Origin: Pseudalkalibacillus berkeleyi
GTDB lineage: Bacteria; Bacillota; Bacilli; Bacillales; Fictibacillaceae
DNA length: 64,000 nt
Assembly: GCF_021608225.1 (NCBI RefSeq)
Contig: NZ_JAKIJS010000001.1
Coordinates: 2,728,001 to 2,792,000 of the forward strand
Direction of reading: 5' to 3'
Part shown: piece by piece, positions 1 to 8,505 of the stretch
Position numbering within the stretch: the stretch's first letter is position 1
Layout of the letters: every line of letters begins with the position of its first letter
Made by a program: the position numbers and the translations under genes
The notes under the pieces: model-generated
What the model was told of the DNA's origin: nothing
Databases searched by the model: none
The model's input: only the letters and a program-made list of their open reading frames with translations

Positions 1-53
1 CAAAATAAGATTAAAGCAAGGACAAGATAGACGGATAAAGGAACACTACTCAT
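1..53 (-). CDS. nuoK: NADH-quinone oxidoreductase subunit K, N-terminal fragment
   Basis: Partial gene running off the left edge. An ATG at 53-51 opens a frame reading MSSVPLSVYLVLALILF, the usual hydrophobic start of NuoK, a three-helix membrane subunit of complex I involved in proton translocation. The start overlaps the end of nuoJ by 8 bases, as expected for tightly coupled nuo genes. Only 17 residues are visible, so the call rests on this N-terminus and on position after nuoJ. Confidence 0.85.
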   Translation of the reverse strand, partial: MSSVPLSVYLVLALILF

Positions 54-564
54 TGTCCTCTGCCTCCTTCTCATCATCCCGTTTTGCAAGAACAATTGCG
101 CCGACTAAGGCAACGAGTAACAGAACGGACGTCAATTCAAATGGAATGATGTATTTCGAGTAAAGCTCAATTCCGATTTTCTCTGCGTTATCGACATGCA
201 GTTCAGCCGCCTGTTCACCAAAGCTGAGGTCATTAATCTGTAAGAACATAATAACGAAGAACACCGCAATACCTGATAGGACAATGATCGATTTCGGTAA
301 AGATACCTTTTTTTCGGCTCGATCATCGTGTCTTGTCAGCATAATGCCAAATAACATGATGATTGTAATGGCACCTGAGTAGATCAGGATTTGAACAAAC
401 GCGAGAAATTCTGCCGATAGCATAATATATAAACCAGCAATCGATAGAAACGTAAACACGAGCGCGATGACCATATGGACGACCTTTGTCAGGTTCAACA
501 TGAGTACACCGCTTCCGATTGCCACGAGTGCGAGGACGAAGAATAAGATCAACTCACCATTCAT
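46..564 (-). CDS. nuoJ: NADH-quinone oxidoreductase subunit J
   Basis: A 172-residue membrane subunit of respiratory complex I. It shows about five hydrophobic segments, with the characteristic third helix region near residues 50-75 (LIYSGAITIIMLFGIML). NuoJ sits in the membrane arm and is thought to help couple quinone reduction to proton pumping. It has a charged C-terminal tail rich in Asp, Glu and Lys. The start overlaps the stop of nuoI by 4 bases and the end overlaps nuoK, so translation is probably coupled. Length is normal for Bacillaceae NuoJ. Confidence 0.95.
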   Translation of the reverse strand: MNGELILFFVLALVAIGSGVLMLNLTKVVHMVIALVFTFLSIAGLYIMLSAEFLAFVQILIYSGAITIIMLFGIMLTRHDDRAEKKVSLPKSIIVLSGIAVFFVIMFLQINDLSFGEQAAELHVDNAEKIGIELYSKYIIPFELTSVLLLVALVGAIVLAKRDDEKEAEDNE

Positions 565-980
565 GCCTTATTCTCCCTTCGTACATTCCGATCATTTTCA
601 TCGAGCCATTCTAGATTTTTGAACAGCTCATCGCGGCTATATTCTGCAAGCTCAAAATTGTTCGTCATGACAATCGCTTCTGTCGGACAAACCTCTGTAC
701 ATAAATCGCAAAGAATACAAATCTCGAAATTGATATCATACGTATCGATGATTTTCCCTTTTTTATTCGGGTCCGGATGCTTCTTACCAGTCAGCTCGAT
801 ACAATCCGTCGGACAGATGTTGGCACATTGGTTACAGACGATGCATTTCTCCGGATAAAACTTCTGGATGCCGCGGAAACGGTCTGGCATTTCAATCGGT
901 TCGTCCGGATATGACGTCGTAACGTTCTGTTTCGTTAAGTTTTTGAGTGTGTATTTTAACCCTTTTACGAGTCCTTTCAT
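561..980 (-). CDS. nuoI: NADH-quinone oxidoreductase subunit I, 2x[4Fe-4S]
   Basis: A 139-residue ferredoxin-like subunit of complex I that carries electrons toward quinone. Two CxxCxxCxxxCP motifs are visible: Cys46, 49, 52, 56 and Cys88, 91, 94, 98, each set plus the partner cysteine binding two [4Fe-4S] clusters (N6a/N6b). It lies 13 bases after nuoH and overlaps nuoJ by 4 bases. The neighbouring operon has no nuoE, F or G between A and K. This fits the reduced Bacillaceae complex I, which lacks the NADH-dehydrogenase module and takes electrons from another donor. Confidence 0.96.
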   Translation of the reverse strand: MKGLVKGLKYTLKNLTKQNVTTSYPDEPIEMPDRFRGIQKFYPEKCIVCNQCANICPTDCIELTGKKHPDPNKKGKIIDTYDINFEICILCDLCTEVCPTEAIVMTNNFELAEYSRDELFKNLEWLDENDRNVRRENKA

Positions 981-993
981 TGTAATCCCTCCG

Positions 994-1995
994 TTAGAAC
1001 CAGATTTCCTTGATAACCGCGCTTATGAAAATGTTCAGTAACGCTAACGGTAAGAGCACTTTCCATCCAAATGACATGAGCTGATCCGCTCGTAGACGTG
1101 GTAAAGTTGCTCGGATCCAAATCATGACGAACACGATGAAACTGAACTTGATTGCAAACCAGATGACGCCAGGTATGAAGTCTAGGAAAGGAATTGGGTT
1201 CCATCCACCTAAGAAAAGAATCGTCGTGATCGATGCCATTGCAAACAAGTAGACGTATTCAGTGAGCATGAAGAACGCCCACCTGAACCCAGAGTACTCG
1301 ACATGGTAACCGGCAACAAGCTCCGACTCGGCCTCTGGTAAATCAAATGGTGTTCGGTTCAATTCCGCGACTGAAGCGATGATAAAGATGAAAAATGCAA
1401 GCGGTTGAACGAATAAGTAAGCTAAGTTCTGCTGTGCTTCAACGATTTCAACAAGATTCAAGCTACCGGTAAGTAAAATAATACCAATCACCGACATGAC
1501 GAGCGGGACTTCGTATGAAATCATTTGAGCTGCTGAACGCATGCCCCCGAGAAGTGCATACTTATTATTCGATGCCCATCCACCCATCAAGATCCCAACA
1601 GTGGATATACCGGAAATCGCAATGTAATAGAGTAATCCGATTCCGATATCAGAGAACCTGAGTGATTCGGAAAACGGGATGACAGCAAGCACCATGAATG
1701 CTGGAGCGAACGCAATGACTGGTGCGAGAATGAACAATGGTCTGTCTGCCGCTTTTGGTATTGTGTCTTCCTTTAATAAAAGCTTCAGTACATCAGCGAC
1801 CGTTTGCAGTAATCCGAGTGGACCACCGACACGGTTCGGTCCGACACGTAGTTGCATGAAACCGATGACTTTACGCTCTGCTAAAATCGCGTACGTAACG
1901 AAACCAAGTACCATCATGAGAAGTCCTGCACCTAAGGCGAAAAAGATCAACGTATTCAAGTAGGAAGGTGCTGAATAGAGAAGATCTTGGATCAT
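994..1995 (-). CDS. nuoH: NADH-quinone oxidoreductase subunit H
   Basis: A 333-residue polytopic membrane subunit that forms much of the quinone-binding chamber at the junction of the peripheral and membrane arms. Family signatures include the AERKVIGFMQLRVGPNRVG block near residues 39-57 and the acidic loop containing TPFDLPEAESELVAGYHVEY around residues 215-235. About eight hydrophobic segments can be counted. The ATG shares one base with the nuoD stop codon (TAATG), which indicates translational coupling. Length matches the family. Confidence 0.96.
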   Translation of the reverse strand: MIQDLLYSAPSYLNTLIFFALGAGLLMMVLGFVTYAILAERKVIGFMQLRVGPNRVGGPLGLLQTVADVLKLLLKEDTIPKAADRPLFILAPVIAFAPAFMVLAVIPFSESLRFSDIGIGLLYYIAISGISTVGILMGGWASNNKYALLGGMRSAAQMISYEVPLVMSVIGIILLTGSLNLVEIVEAQQNLAYLFVQPLAFFIFIIASVAELNRTPFDLPEAESELVAGYHVEYSGFRWAFFMLTEYVYLFAMASITTILFLGGWNPIPFLDFIPGVIWFAIKFSFIVFVMIWIRATLPRLRADQLMSFGWKVLLPLALLNIFISAVIKEIWF

Positions 1996-3095
1996 TAGCC
2001 GTCAACCTCCCCGAGTACGATATCGATCCCACCGAGAATGGTGATTAAGTTTGCGATATTTTCCCCTTCTAAAAGCTTCGGTAAAATTTGCAGGTTATAG
2101 AAGGACGGTCGTCGGAACTTCAATCGATAAGGTTCCTTTTTTCCTTTTGAAGCGATATAGCATCCAATTTCTCCGCGTGGAGATTCTATGCGGACGTATG
2201 TTTCACCTGCTGGCGGCTTGATGATTCTTGGCACTTTTGCCATAATCTCACCTTCAGATGGAAACTGCTCTACTGCTTGTTCGATAATTTTTAACGATTC
2301 TTCGATTTCAGCCATTCGGCATTGATAGCGCGTCCACGCATCTCCACCATCCTTGACAGGAACATTAAAATCGAAGCGGTCGTACAAGGAATACGGCTCG
2401 TTTTTCCGAAGATCCCAATCGACGCCTGTGCAACGTAGGTTTGCACCACTTAATGAGTAAGCAAAAGCATCTTCCTTCGTATATGTGCCGACACCTTTTA
2501 CACGATTCAAGAAAATTTCGTTGCCACTAATCAGATCGTGGTAACCCGCAAGCTGTTCACGCATATGCGGTACGAAATCTCGGACTTTCTCAATCCAACC
2601 TTCTGGCGCATCCCACTTAACGCCCCCAACACGCATGTAGTTGAACGTCAGTCTTGCACCAGAAATTTCGTTTAAAAAGTTGATGATCATTTCCCGCTCT
2701 CTGAATGCATACAGGAACGGACTCATCGCACCAATATCAAGTAAATATGTACCGAACCAGACGAGGTGACTCGCAACTCTACCAAGTTCCATCACAAGTA
2801 CGCGAAGGTAATCCGCTCGCTCTGGAATTTCGAGCTCCATCATCGTTTCAACTGCATGACAGAGGATGTAGTTGTTCGTCATCGCCGAAAGGTAATCCAT
2901 TCGGTCTGTATAAGGAATAATTTGTGTGTATTGCAGATCTTCGGCAAGCTTTTCTGTTCCGCGATGGAGGTAACCGATCACAGGTGTTGCTTCTTTAATG
3001 ATTTCTCCATCAATTTTCAGGACAATCCGAAACACGCCGTGTGTACTTGGATGTTGAGGTCCAACATTTAATAACATTTCTTCAGTACGGATCAT
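1995..3095 (-). CDS. nuoD: NADH-quinone oxidoreductase subunit D
   Basis: A 366-residue peripheral-arm subunit that lines the quinone site together with NuoB. The N-terminus contains NVGPQHPSTHGVFR and the C-terminus SPRGEIGCYI followed by the conserved DIVLGEVDG end, all typical of NuoD. It is separate from NuoC here, unlike the NuoCD fusion of enterobacteria. It starts 3 bases after the nuoC stop and shares a base with nuoH. Confidence 0.96.
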   Translation of the reverse strand: MIRTEEMLLNVGPQHPSTHGVFRIVLKIDGEIIKEATPVIGYLHRGTEKLAEDLQYTQIIPYTDRMDYLSAMTNNYILCHAVETMMELEIPERADYLRVLVMELGRVASHLVWFGTYLLDIGAMSPFLYAFREREMIINFLNEISGARLTFNYMRVGGVKWDAPEGWIEKVRDFVPHMREQLAGYHDLISGNEIFLNRVKGVGTYTKEDAFAYSLSGANLRCTGVDWDLRKNEPYSLYDRFDFNVPVKDGGDAWTRYQCRMAEIEESLKIIEQAVEQFPSEGEIMAKVPRIIKPPAGETYVRIESPRGEIGCYIASKGKKEPYRLKFRRPSFYNLQILPKLLEGENIANLITILGGIDIVLGEVDG

Positions 3096-3098
3096 AGG

Positions 3099-4424
3099 TT
3101 ACACCTCCACATCGTATGGTTCATAGTCTTTGCGCATCGGGTGTCCAACCCAATCATCTGGCATAAGGATGCGCGTCATATTTGGATGTCCTGTAAAATG
3201 AATGCCTAGTAAGTCGAACGCTTCCCGCTCTGGCCAGTTTGCACCAGGCCATAACGGTGCGAGTGATGCCACTTCAGGCTTGTCGCGATCAACCTTTACT
3301 TTCAGCGCGACGGGCTGGTTGTTTTTAAATGAGAAGAGATGGGTATAGATTTCCATATGTGTTTCAAAATCAGTACCGTGCAGTTCACTTACATATTCAA
3401 AATCAAACTGTTCATTGTACTTCATGAATTCTGCTAGTTTATAGTATTGGTCGTGCTTGGCAACAAGTGTTGGTACGTCCTTTGCCAATCGGTTAATATA
3501 TGAATCTTCTAGGATGTCATCGCCAAGATTGTCCTTGATCACCTTGACGTATTTGTCTAAGAGGGGTTGATTGGTTGATGGCTTTTCTTCTGCTGGTTCA
3601 TCTTCTGTTGGGCTAGCACCTGCGCCTTGCTTCGCTTTTGCGGCAGCGGCCGCCTTTGCTTTTGCCTTAGCAGCGGCAATCGCCTTCGCTTTTTCGTCGT
3701 CCGTTGCTCCTCCGCCTGATGCTTTTGCCTTTGCGGCAGCAGCTGCTTTTGCCTTGGCTACAGCGGCTGCCTTCGCCTTAGCTTTTTCATCGTCCGTTGC
3801 TGATCCACCTGATGCCTTCGCTTTCGCGGCAGCAGCGGCTTTTGCTTTGGCTGCTGCGGCTGCTTTCGCCTTGGCTGCAGCCTTCGCCTTTTCGTCAGCT
3901 GGGGCGCCTTCACTTGGTGATTCTTCAGCTTCTTTAGCTGCTTTTTTCTCAGTAGCTTTTCGTTTCGCCTCTTCTACCGCTTTTCGCTTCGCTTCCGCCT
4001 TCTCTTCTTCGTTCATTTCTGAGAACGGTTTTTCCGCTGGTTTTTCAGTGGCTGCTTCCTTTGCTGCCTTCTTCTCCGCAGCCTTCCGTTTTGCCTCTTC
4101 TACTGCTTTACGCTTCGCTTCCGCTTTCTCTTCCTCGTTCATTTCAGAGAACGGTTTTTCCGCTGGTTTTTCTGAGGTTGCTTCCTTTGCTGCTTTTTTC
4201 TCAGCAGCTTTTCGTTTCGCCTCTTCTACCGCTTTTCGCTTCGCTTCCGCTTTCTCTTCTTCGTTCATTTCAGAGAACGGTTTTTCCGCTGGTTTTTCTG
4301 AGGCTGCTTCCTTTGCTGCCTTCTTCTCCGCAGCTTTCCGTTTCGCCTCTTCTACTGCTTTACGCTTCGCTTCCGCTTTCTCTTCTTCGTTCATTTCGGA
4401 GAACGGCTTTTCTTGATCGCTCAT
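3099..4424 (-). CDS. nuoC: NADH-quinone oxidoreductase subunit C with long charged repeat extension
   Basis: A 441-residue protein whose last 160 residues or so are ordinary NuoC, including the conserved [17 protein letters not shown] and the C-terminal RKDYEPY. NuoC is a peripheral-arm subunit that contacts NuoB and NuoD. The first 280 residues are unusual. Four near-identical 42-residue units (about residues 5-172), rich in Lys, Glu and Ala and each containing [20 protein letters not shown], are followed by a Lys/Ala-rich tract (about 173-280) broken by SGG-ATDDE linkers. The composition predicts a long charged alpha-helix or flexible tether. Ala/Lys-rich NuoC extensions occur in Bacillaceae, but the regularity of this one is notable. 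The gene overlaps nuoB by 4 bases. Confidence 0.93.
   Translation of the reverse strand: MSDQEKPFSEMNEEEKAEAKRKAVEEAKRKAAEKKAAKEAASEKPAEKPFSEMNEEEKAEAKRKAVEEAKRKAAEKKAAKEATSEKPAEKPFSEMNEEEKAEAKRKAVEEAKRKAAEKKAAKEAATEKPAEKPFSEMNEEEKAEAKRKAVEEAKRKATEKKAAKEAEESPSEGAPADEKAKAAAKAKAAAAAKAKAAAAAKAKASGGSATDDEKAKAKAAAVAKAKAAAAAKAKASGGGATDDEKAKAIAAAKAKAKAAAAAKAKQGAGASPTEDEPAEEKPSTNQPLLDKYVKVIKDNLGDDILEDSYINRLAKDVPTLVAKHDQYYKLAEFMKYNEQFDFEYVSELHGTDFETHMEIYTHLFSFKNNQPVALKVKVDRDKPEVASLAPLWPGANWPEREAFDLLGIHFTGHPNMTRILMPDDWVGHPMRKDYEPYDVEV
3909..4412 (-). repeat. Four tandem 126-bp repeats inside nuoC
   Basis: The segment coding for the start of each unit recurs at 4391, 4265, 4139 and 4013, a spacing of exactly 126 bp (42 codons) each time. 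The copies differ mainly at third codon positions and at one or two residues (AAS, ATS and AAT variants before EKPA). Because the period is a multiple of three, copy-number change would keep the reading frame. Confidence 0.95.
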
Positions 4425-4939
4425 TGATCCGTCACCCGCTTCCCAGTCTTAGCTTCATAGCGGATTTTTTCTTGTAATTTATTGATTCCATAGATTAAAG
4501 CCGCCGGATTTGGCGGGCATCCTGGAATATACACATCAACAGGGACGATTTGATCGACCCCTTTTACAACTGCATAAGATTTTATGTATGGTCCACCTGC
4601 TGTTGCGCAAGAACCCATGGCGATAACCCATTTCGGTTCTGGCATTTGATCATAAAGTCGCTTTAGAACTGGTGCCATCTTCTTTGTAACTGTACCTGAA
4701 ACGATCATCACGTCCGATTGGCGCGGTGATGTGCGGAAAATCGATCCGAAACGGTCAAGGTCATAATGTGACGCACCTGTCCCCATCATTTCAATGGCAC
4801 AGCAAGCTAACCCGAACGTGAGCGGCCACAGCGAGTTACTTCTAGCCCATGCCTTCACTTGCTCGAGCGTGACAAAGAATACATTCTTTTGAAGCTCTTG
4901 ATGGTCTTGTGGGGAGATATCTTCTAGTCTTACATCCAT
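4421..4939 (-). CDS. nuoB: NADH-quinone oxidoreductase subunit B
   Basis: A 172-residue subunit holding cluster N2, the last [4Fe-4S] centre before quinone. The ligands are visible as the CC pair at residues 46-47, Cys111 (GSCATAGG) and Cys141 (PGCPPNP). I start at the ATG at 4939 because an AAGAAGGTG ribosome-binding site lies a few bases upstream. A GTG at 4960 would add seven residues but has no such site. It overlaps nuoA by 10 bases and nuoC by 4. Confidence 0.95.
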   Translation of the reverse strand: MDVRLEDISPQDHQELQKNVFFVTLEQVKAWARSNSLWPLTFGLACCAIEMMGTGASHYDLDRFGSIFRTSPRQSDVMIVSGTVTKKMAPVLKRLYDQMPEPKWVIAMGSCATAGGPYIKSYAVVKGVDQIVPVDVYIPGCPPNPAALIYGINKLQEKIRYEAKTGKRVTDQ

Positions 4940-5304
4940 TTTAGCACCTTCTTTTTCCACGCATAGATGAGTCCGATCAACAACATGATGATGAAGATCG
5001 TCATTTCAATCAATGCAAAAATCCCGAGCTTTTCATACGCGACAGCCCAAGGGTATAAGAAAACGGTCTCTACATCGAAAATAACGAATAATAGAGCGAA
5101 GATATAATAACGAACATTGTATTGAACCCAGCTTTGATGAAAGGGCTCGATACCACTTTCATAGGTTGTCTGCTTTTCTTTGGTCGGTTTCGATGGTCGT
5201 AATAGTTTCCCAGCTGTCAAAGCGACAACAGGTAAAAGGATTCCTAAGAGCAGGAACATGAGGACGACCAGATAATTGTTTTGATACAAGTGATAGAGCT
5301 CCAT
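4930..5304 (-). CDS. nuoA: NADH-quinone oxidoreductase subunit A
   Basis: A 124-residue membrane subunit with three hydrophobic helices and the conserved loop containing TYESGIEP and the second-helix motif [12 protein letters not shown]. It is the first gene of the complex I operon. The ATG at 5304 is preceded by a G-rich site (GGGGGG, 5 bases upstream). The promoter and a possible iron-responsive site lie just upstream. Confidence 0.96.
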   Translation of the reverse strand: MELYHLYQNNYLVVLMFLLLGILLPVVALTAGKLLRPSKPTKEKQTTYESGIEPFHQSWVQYNVRYYIFALLFVIFDVETVFLYPWAVAYEKLGIFALIEMTIFIIMLLIGLIYAWKKKVLKWM

Positions 5305-5360
5305 ATGTACCCCCCGATCTCAATCTGTCAATCAATGTCATTGTTAGAAAGTTTTCAAAA

Positions 5361-5375
5361 TTGTAATCGTTATCA
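5361..5375. promoter_or_regulatory. Possible Fur-type box at nuo operon start
   Basis: Read on the plus strand, TTGTAATCGTTATCA matches the 15-base Fur core TGATAATnATTATCA at 11 of 14 defined positions. It sits immediately downstream of the -10 and would cover the transcription start. Repression of an iron-rich complex under iron starvation would make sense, but the match is imperfect and this is inference. Confidence 0.3.
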
Positions 5376-5404
5376 ATTATACCAAATACCATTTTGAGTG
5401 TCGA
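5376..5404 (-). promoter_or_regulatory. SigA promoter of nuo operon
   Basis: On the minus strand a -35 TCGACA (5399-5404) and a -10 TATAAT (5376-5381) are separated by 17 bp, with a TGn extension directly before the -10. This is a strong match to the vegetative promoter consensus and lies about 70 bp before nuoA. The rest of the 254-bp gap to the chr operon shows no gene. Confidence 0.75.
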
Positions 5405-5558
5405 CACGCTGTACGATAATGAATTCCATATTCAGTAAATGATTCGAAATAAGGAAATATCCCCTACAAATATCGGTAACTTTCTATTGATTTTTACATT
5501 CACCCACCTTTAGTAGATAAAAAGTTTTGTGGGTCGAGGGAACTGTCCCCCTGACTCG

Positions 5559-6086
5559 CTATAAAAATACGCCGCCATAAACGAGTGCACCTGCTATGAC
5601 AATCGCTGGATGTACTTTGAAGCGGACGAGCGTTAAATAGCTGGCTGCCAAGAGGATAATCGTTTGTAAGATACCGCTGCTTTCATAAGAGCTTTGAAAA
5701 AACTGAAATGCCATAACACCGAGCAGTACTGCGATGGCTGGACGCACTGTCACCGTCATCCGCTTCACTTTTTCAGACTCTTTGTACTTCATTAAAACTT
5801 TCAACAGGATGATCATAAGTAGTAAGGAAGGTGCTATCGTTGCGAAAACACCGACGACAGCACCGAGCCAACCACCTTCTACGAATCCGATATAGCCCGC
5901 CATTTTAGTGGCAATCGGTCCTGGTAATGCATTGCCGAGCGCTAGCACTTCACTAAACTCTTGGGTAGACATCCATCCGTATCGGTCGACGACTTCATTT
6001 TCCACTAATGGAATCGATGCCGGTCCACCACCATATCCAAGAATCCCTGGAATGAAAAAGGCGAGAAAAATATGCCAGTAAATCAT
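5559..6086 (-). CDS. Chromate transporter, short (half-size) subunit, distal gene
   Basis: A 175-residue membrane protein of the CHR family. It has the N-terminal FFIPGILGYGGGPASIPLV and the NALPGPIATKMAGYIG signature near residues 52-67, followed by hydrophobic helices. Full-length ChrA is a tandem duplication of such a domain. Here two separate half-size genes (this one and the next) overlap by 4 bases and probably form a heterodimeric exporter of chromate or a related oxyanion. B. subtilis has a comparable pair (ywrA/ywrB) near ywrD. Substrate is inferred from the family only. Confidence 0.88.
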   Translation of the reverse strand: MIYWHIFLAFFIPGILGYGGGPASIPLVENEVVDRYGWMSTQEFSEVLALGNALPGPIATKMAGYIGFVEGGWLGAVVGVFATIAPSLLLMIILLKVLMKYKESEKVKRMTVTVRPAIAVLLGVMAFQFFQSSYESSGILQTIILLAASYLTLVRFKVHPAIVIAGALVYGGVFL

Positions 6087-6640
6087 GCTACCTCCCTCCG
6101 ATTCTTACCGAGAAGTGCGTATCCGAGTAACAGCCCGATCATAATACCTGGGTGGAGGTTCAGGACTTCCATCAAAATAACTGAAAGCACGATGATGACG
6201 ATGGCTTGTGTCCATCCGAGACCTGCTTTCGATTTTTTCGTAAACTGCCAAGTGAGCTGAGCGAGCATAAAGCCAACGACAGGAATAACCGCATTCGTCA
6301 TCCCTTGGACCCAAGGCTTATCTTTGTACATCGTTAATGTGGTAAGGAGGACAATCATCGCAATAATAGATGGTAAAATCGTTGCCATAACTGCGTTGAT
6401 CATGCCTATCACACCAGCCACCCGAAAGCCGATGTAACCAGCAAGTTTGGTCGCAATCGGTCCTGGGAGTGTGTTTCCGAGTGCGAGTAAATCTCCAAAT
6501 TCTTCATCGGTAAACCAACGATAGTGCTCAACAACTTCCTTATGTATGAGCGGAATGGACGATGGTCCACCGCCATAACCGAAAATACCGACTCGAAAAA
6601 AGGCGAGAAACAATGAAAGCTGTTTGTTCTTCATCATCAC
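6083..6640 (-). CDS. Chromate transporter, short (half-size) subunit, proximal gene
   Basis: A CHR-family membrane protein of about 185 residues and a paralogue of its downstream neighbour. It has the same GYGGGPSSIPL and NTLPGPIATKLAGYIGF signatures and five or six hydrophobic segments. Several starts are possible (GTG at 6643, ATG at 6640 or 6637). I chose the ATG at 6640, which overlaps the ywrD stop as ATGA and implies coupled translation. Both halves keep their motifs, so this is not a broken full-length gene. Confidence 0.87.
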   Translation of the reverse strand: MMMKNKQLSLFLAFFRVGIFGYGGGPSSIPLIHKEVVEHYRWFTDEEFGDLLALGNTLPGPIATKLAGYIGFRVAGVIGMINAVMATILPSIIAMIVLLTTLTMYKDKPWVQGMTNAVIPVVGFMLAQLTWQFTKKSKAGLGWTQAIVIIVLSVILMEVLNLHPGIMIGLLLGYALLGKNRREVA

Positions 6641-8247
6641 CAAGCAGCGACACTGCCATCTGTTCTAGATTCCGTTCCCCCAGCTAAAACGCCCGTCTCA
6701 GGATCGCGCCAAATGATTTGTCCTCGTCCAAACGGTCCACCATCCATCGCCACTTGGATGTGGTGTCCTTTTCTCGCTAACGCTTGAGCAATATGGTTCG
6801 GAAAGCTGGGCTCAACGAGAACCTTCTTATCCTCCATCCATTGCCATCTCGGTGAGTCGAGTGCGGCCTGTGGATGAAGGTGGAAATCGACGGTGTTCAT
6901 AACAACTTGTAGATGGCCTTGCGGTTGCATGAAACCACCCATAACACCGAACGGGCCGACTGGCTGATCTCCTTTTGTCAAAAATCCTGGAATAATTGTG
7001 TGAAATGTCTTTTTTCCGCCATCAAGGGCATTATCATGATTGGGATCCATCGAAAAATTGTGACCTCTATTTTGGAGTGCGACCCCCGTACCAGGAACGA
7101 CGAGTCCAGAGCCAAATCCCATGTAATTACTTTGAATGAAAGAAACCATGTTGCCTTCCTCATCTGCAGTCGCAAGATAAACCGTTCCGCCTTTTGGAGG
7201 CGTGCCAGGTTCAGGTTGCATCGCCTGCCCACCGATTAATTGACGACGTTCTTCTGCGTATGTATTCGATAAAAGTGATTCCACTGATGTCGTCATACTC
7301 CGACCTTCCGTTACATACTTAAGCCCATCCGTAAATGCGAGTTTCATAGCTTCGATTTGCTTATGATACGTTTCGACGTACTCTTTTCCGGTAAACTCGT
7401 AACCCTTTAGAATGTTGAGCGCTATAAGTGTCACGATCCCTTGTCCGTTAGGTGGAATCTCCCAAACTTTGTAGCCCCGGTAATCAACACCGATCGGATC
7501 GACCCATTCTGGTTGATAGGCTGCTAGATCTTCTTTACGCAAAAAACCACCGTAATGTTTGGAAAATGCATCGATTTCGTCTGCAATTCTCCCACGGTAA
7601 AATGATTCTGCTTTCGTTTCAGCAATTTCTTTTAACGTAGCGGCATGACCTTCAGAACGCCATACCTCTCCGATTTCAGGTGCTTTTCCGTTAGGTGCAA
7701 AAGTCTCAAACCAATGCTTGAATTCCTCATCATTCAGTACATTTTTAAAGTGTTCCGCTGCCGCTCTCCAAAACTTCCCGAGCGTTGGTGAGACCGGATA
7801 TCCGTCCTCCGCATATTTAATCGCTGGCGCCAACACTTCTGTTAGCGGTAACTTTCCGAAACGCTCGGATAAAGCAGTCCAAGCGGATGGCGCACCTGGC
7901 ACTGTCACAGGTGTCCAACCGAATTTCGGGATTTCATTGATTCCTTTTTCCTTAAGAGCTTCAATCGAGATCGAATGGGGTGATGGTCCACTCGCGTTGA
8001 GCCCGTGGAGTTTGCCTTTTACCCAAACGAGTGCAAAAGCATCTCCGCCAATTCCATTCGAGGTTGGTTCAACAACCGTCAGACATGCCGCGGTTGCTAT
8101 TGCAGCATCAATGGCATTGCCCCCTTTTTTTAAAATATCCAGCCCAGCTTGTGCTGCCAACGGTTGCGATGTCGCAACCATTCCTCTTTTCCCAAAGGTC
8201 GTCATCCGCTGTGACGGATATGGATTGTATAAATAGTCATGATTCAT
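6637..8247 (-). CDS. ywrD: Gamma-glutamyltransferase family protein (YwrD-like)
   Basis: A 536-residue N-terminal-nucleophile hydrolase related to gamma-glutamyltranspeptidase, which cleaves or transfers the gamma-glutamyl group of glutathione-like compounds. The N-terminal GGNAIDAAIA block and the central GGTVYLATADEEGN are visible. The Thr in the latter (about residue 355) is the predicted autoprocessing nucleophile. No secretion signal is seen, so it is probably cytosolic, like B. subtilis YwrD. The ATG at 8247 has a GAGAGG site 9 bases upstream; a further upstream ATG at 8286 lies in the promoter -10. It heads an operon with the two chromate transporter genes. Confidence 0.9.
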   Translation of the reverse strand: MNHDYLYNPYPSQRMTTFGKRGMVATSQPLAAQAGLDILKKGGNAIDAAIATAACLTVVEPTSNGIGGDAFALVWVKGKLHGLNASGPSPHSISIEALKEKGINEIPKFGWTPVTVPGAPSAWTALSERFGKLPLTEVLAPAIKYAEDGYPVSPTLGKFWRAAAEHFKNVLNDEEFKHWFETFAPNGKAPEIGEVWRSEGHAATLKEIAETKAESFYRGRIADEIDAFSKHYGGFLRKEDLAAYQPEWVDPIGVDYRGYKVWEIPPNGQGIVTLIALNILKGYEFTGKEYVETYHKQIEAMKLAFTDGLKYVTEGRSMTTSVESLLSNTYAEERRQLIGGQAMQPEPGTPPKGGTVYLATADEEGNMVSFIQSNYMGFGSGLVVPGTGVALQNRGHNFSMDPNHDNALDGGKKTFHTIIPGFLTKGDQPVGPFGVMGGFMQPQGHLQVVMNTVDFHLHPQAALDSPRWQWMEDKKVLVEPSFPNHIAQALARKGHHIQVAMDGGPFGRGQIIWRDPETGVLAGGTESRTDGSVAAW

Positions 8248-8284
8248 AGCAAACATCCTCTCAAGATCTTCGTGGGTTATGTCC

Positions 8285-8312
8285 ATTATATCGAGTATGA
8301 GCGAACGTTCAA
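8285..8312 (-). promoter_or_regulatory. Promoter of the ywrD-chr operon
   Basis: A -35 TTGAAC (8307-8312) and a -10 TATAAT (8285-8290) are separated by 16 bp on the minus strand, giving a leader of about 30 bases before the ATG at 8247. A TetR-type palindrome fills the spacer. Confidence 0.7.
8298..8311. promoter_or_regulatory. TetR-type operator candidate in ywrD promoter
   Basis: TGAGCGAACGTTCA fits the imperfect palindrome TGARCGnnCGYTCA and lies between -35 and -10, an ideal position for repression. A nearly identical site (two differences) lies before mmgA at 54793-54806. Confidence 0.5.
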
Positions 8313-8378
8313 TTCTTTTGTCTGAATATTCTGGTTCAATTAGGTGAAAAAGTGAGAATTTTTTTGTTGTTTTGAGCA

Positions 8379-8505
8379 GATTGAAAGCTTTTTGTGAAAA
8401 CTTGGGGGACTTTCATGCTGTTTTGTGGAACTTTTGAGTGAACTTGTGGAACTTCTAGGTGTACTTGTGGAACTTTTGCCTCGACTTGGGGAACTCGGTA
8501 CTTCT
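8379..8505. repeat. Degenerate 21-bp tandem repeats
   Basis: At least five units containing ACTTGTGGAACTT or close variants start near 8400, 8421, 8442, 8463 and 8484, a 21-bp period, with a weaker sixth before them. They fill the gap between the ywrD promoter and the atp terminator. No convincing gene overlaps them. Confidence 0.8.

Noticed and set aside
3571-4416. Long plus-strand frame of Phe/Ala/Ser repeats
   Set aside because: It is the antisense shadow of the nuoC Lys/Glu/Ala repeats.
5559-6643. Full-length chromate transporter broken by a frameshift
   Set aside because: Each half has its own start, stop and complete GYGGGP and PGPIATK motifs, and two-gene half-size CHR systems are known.
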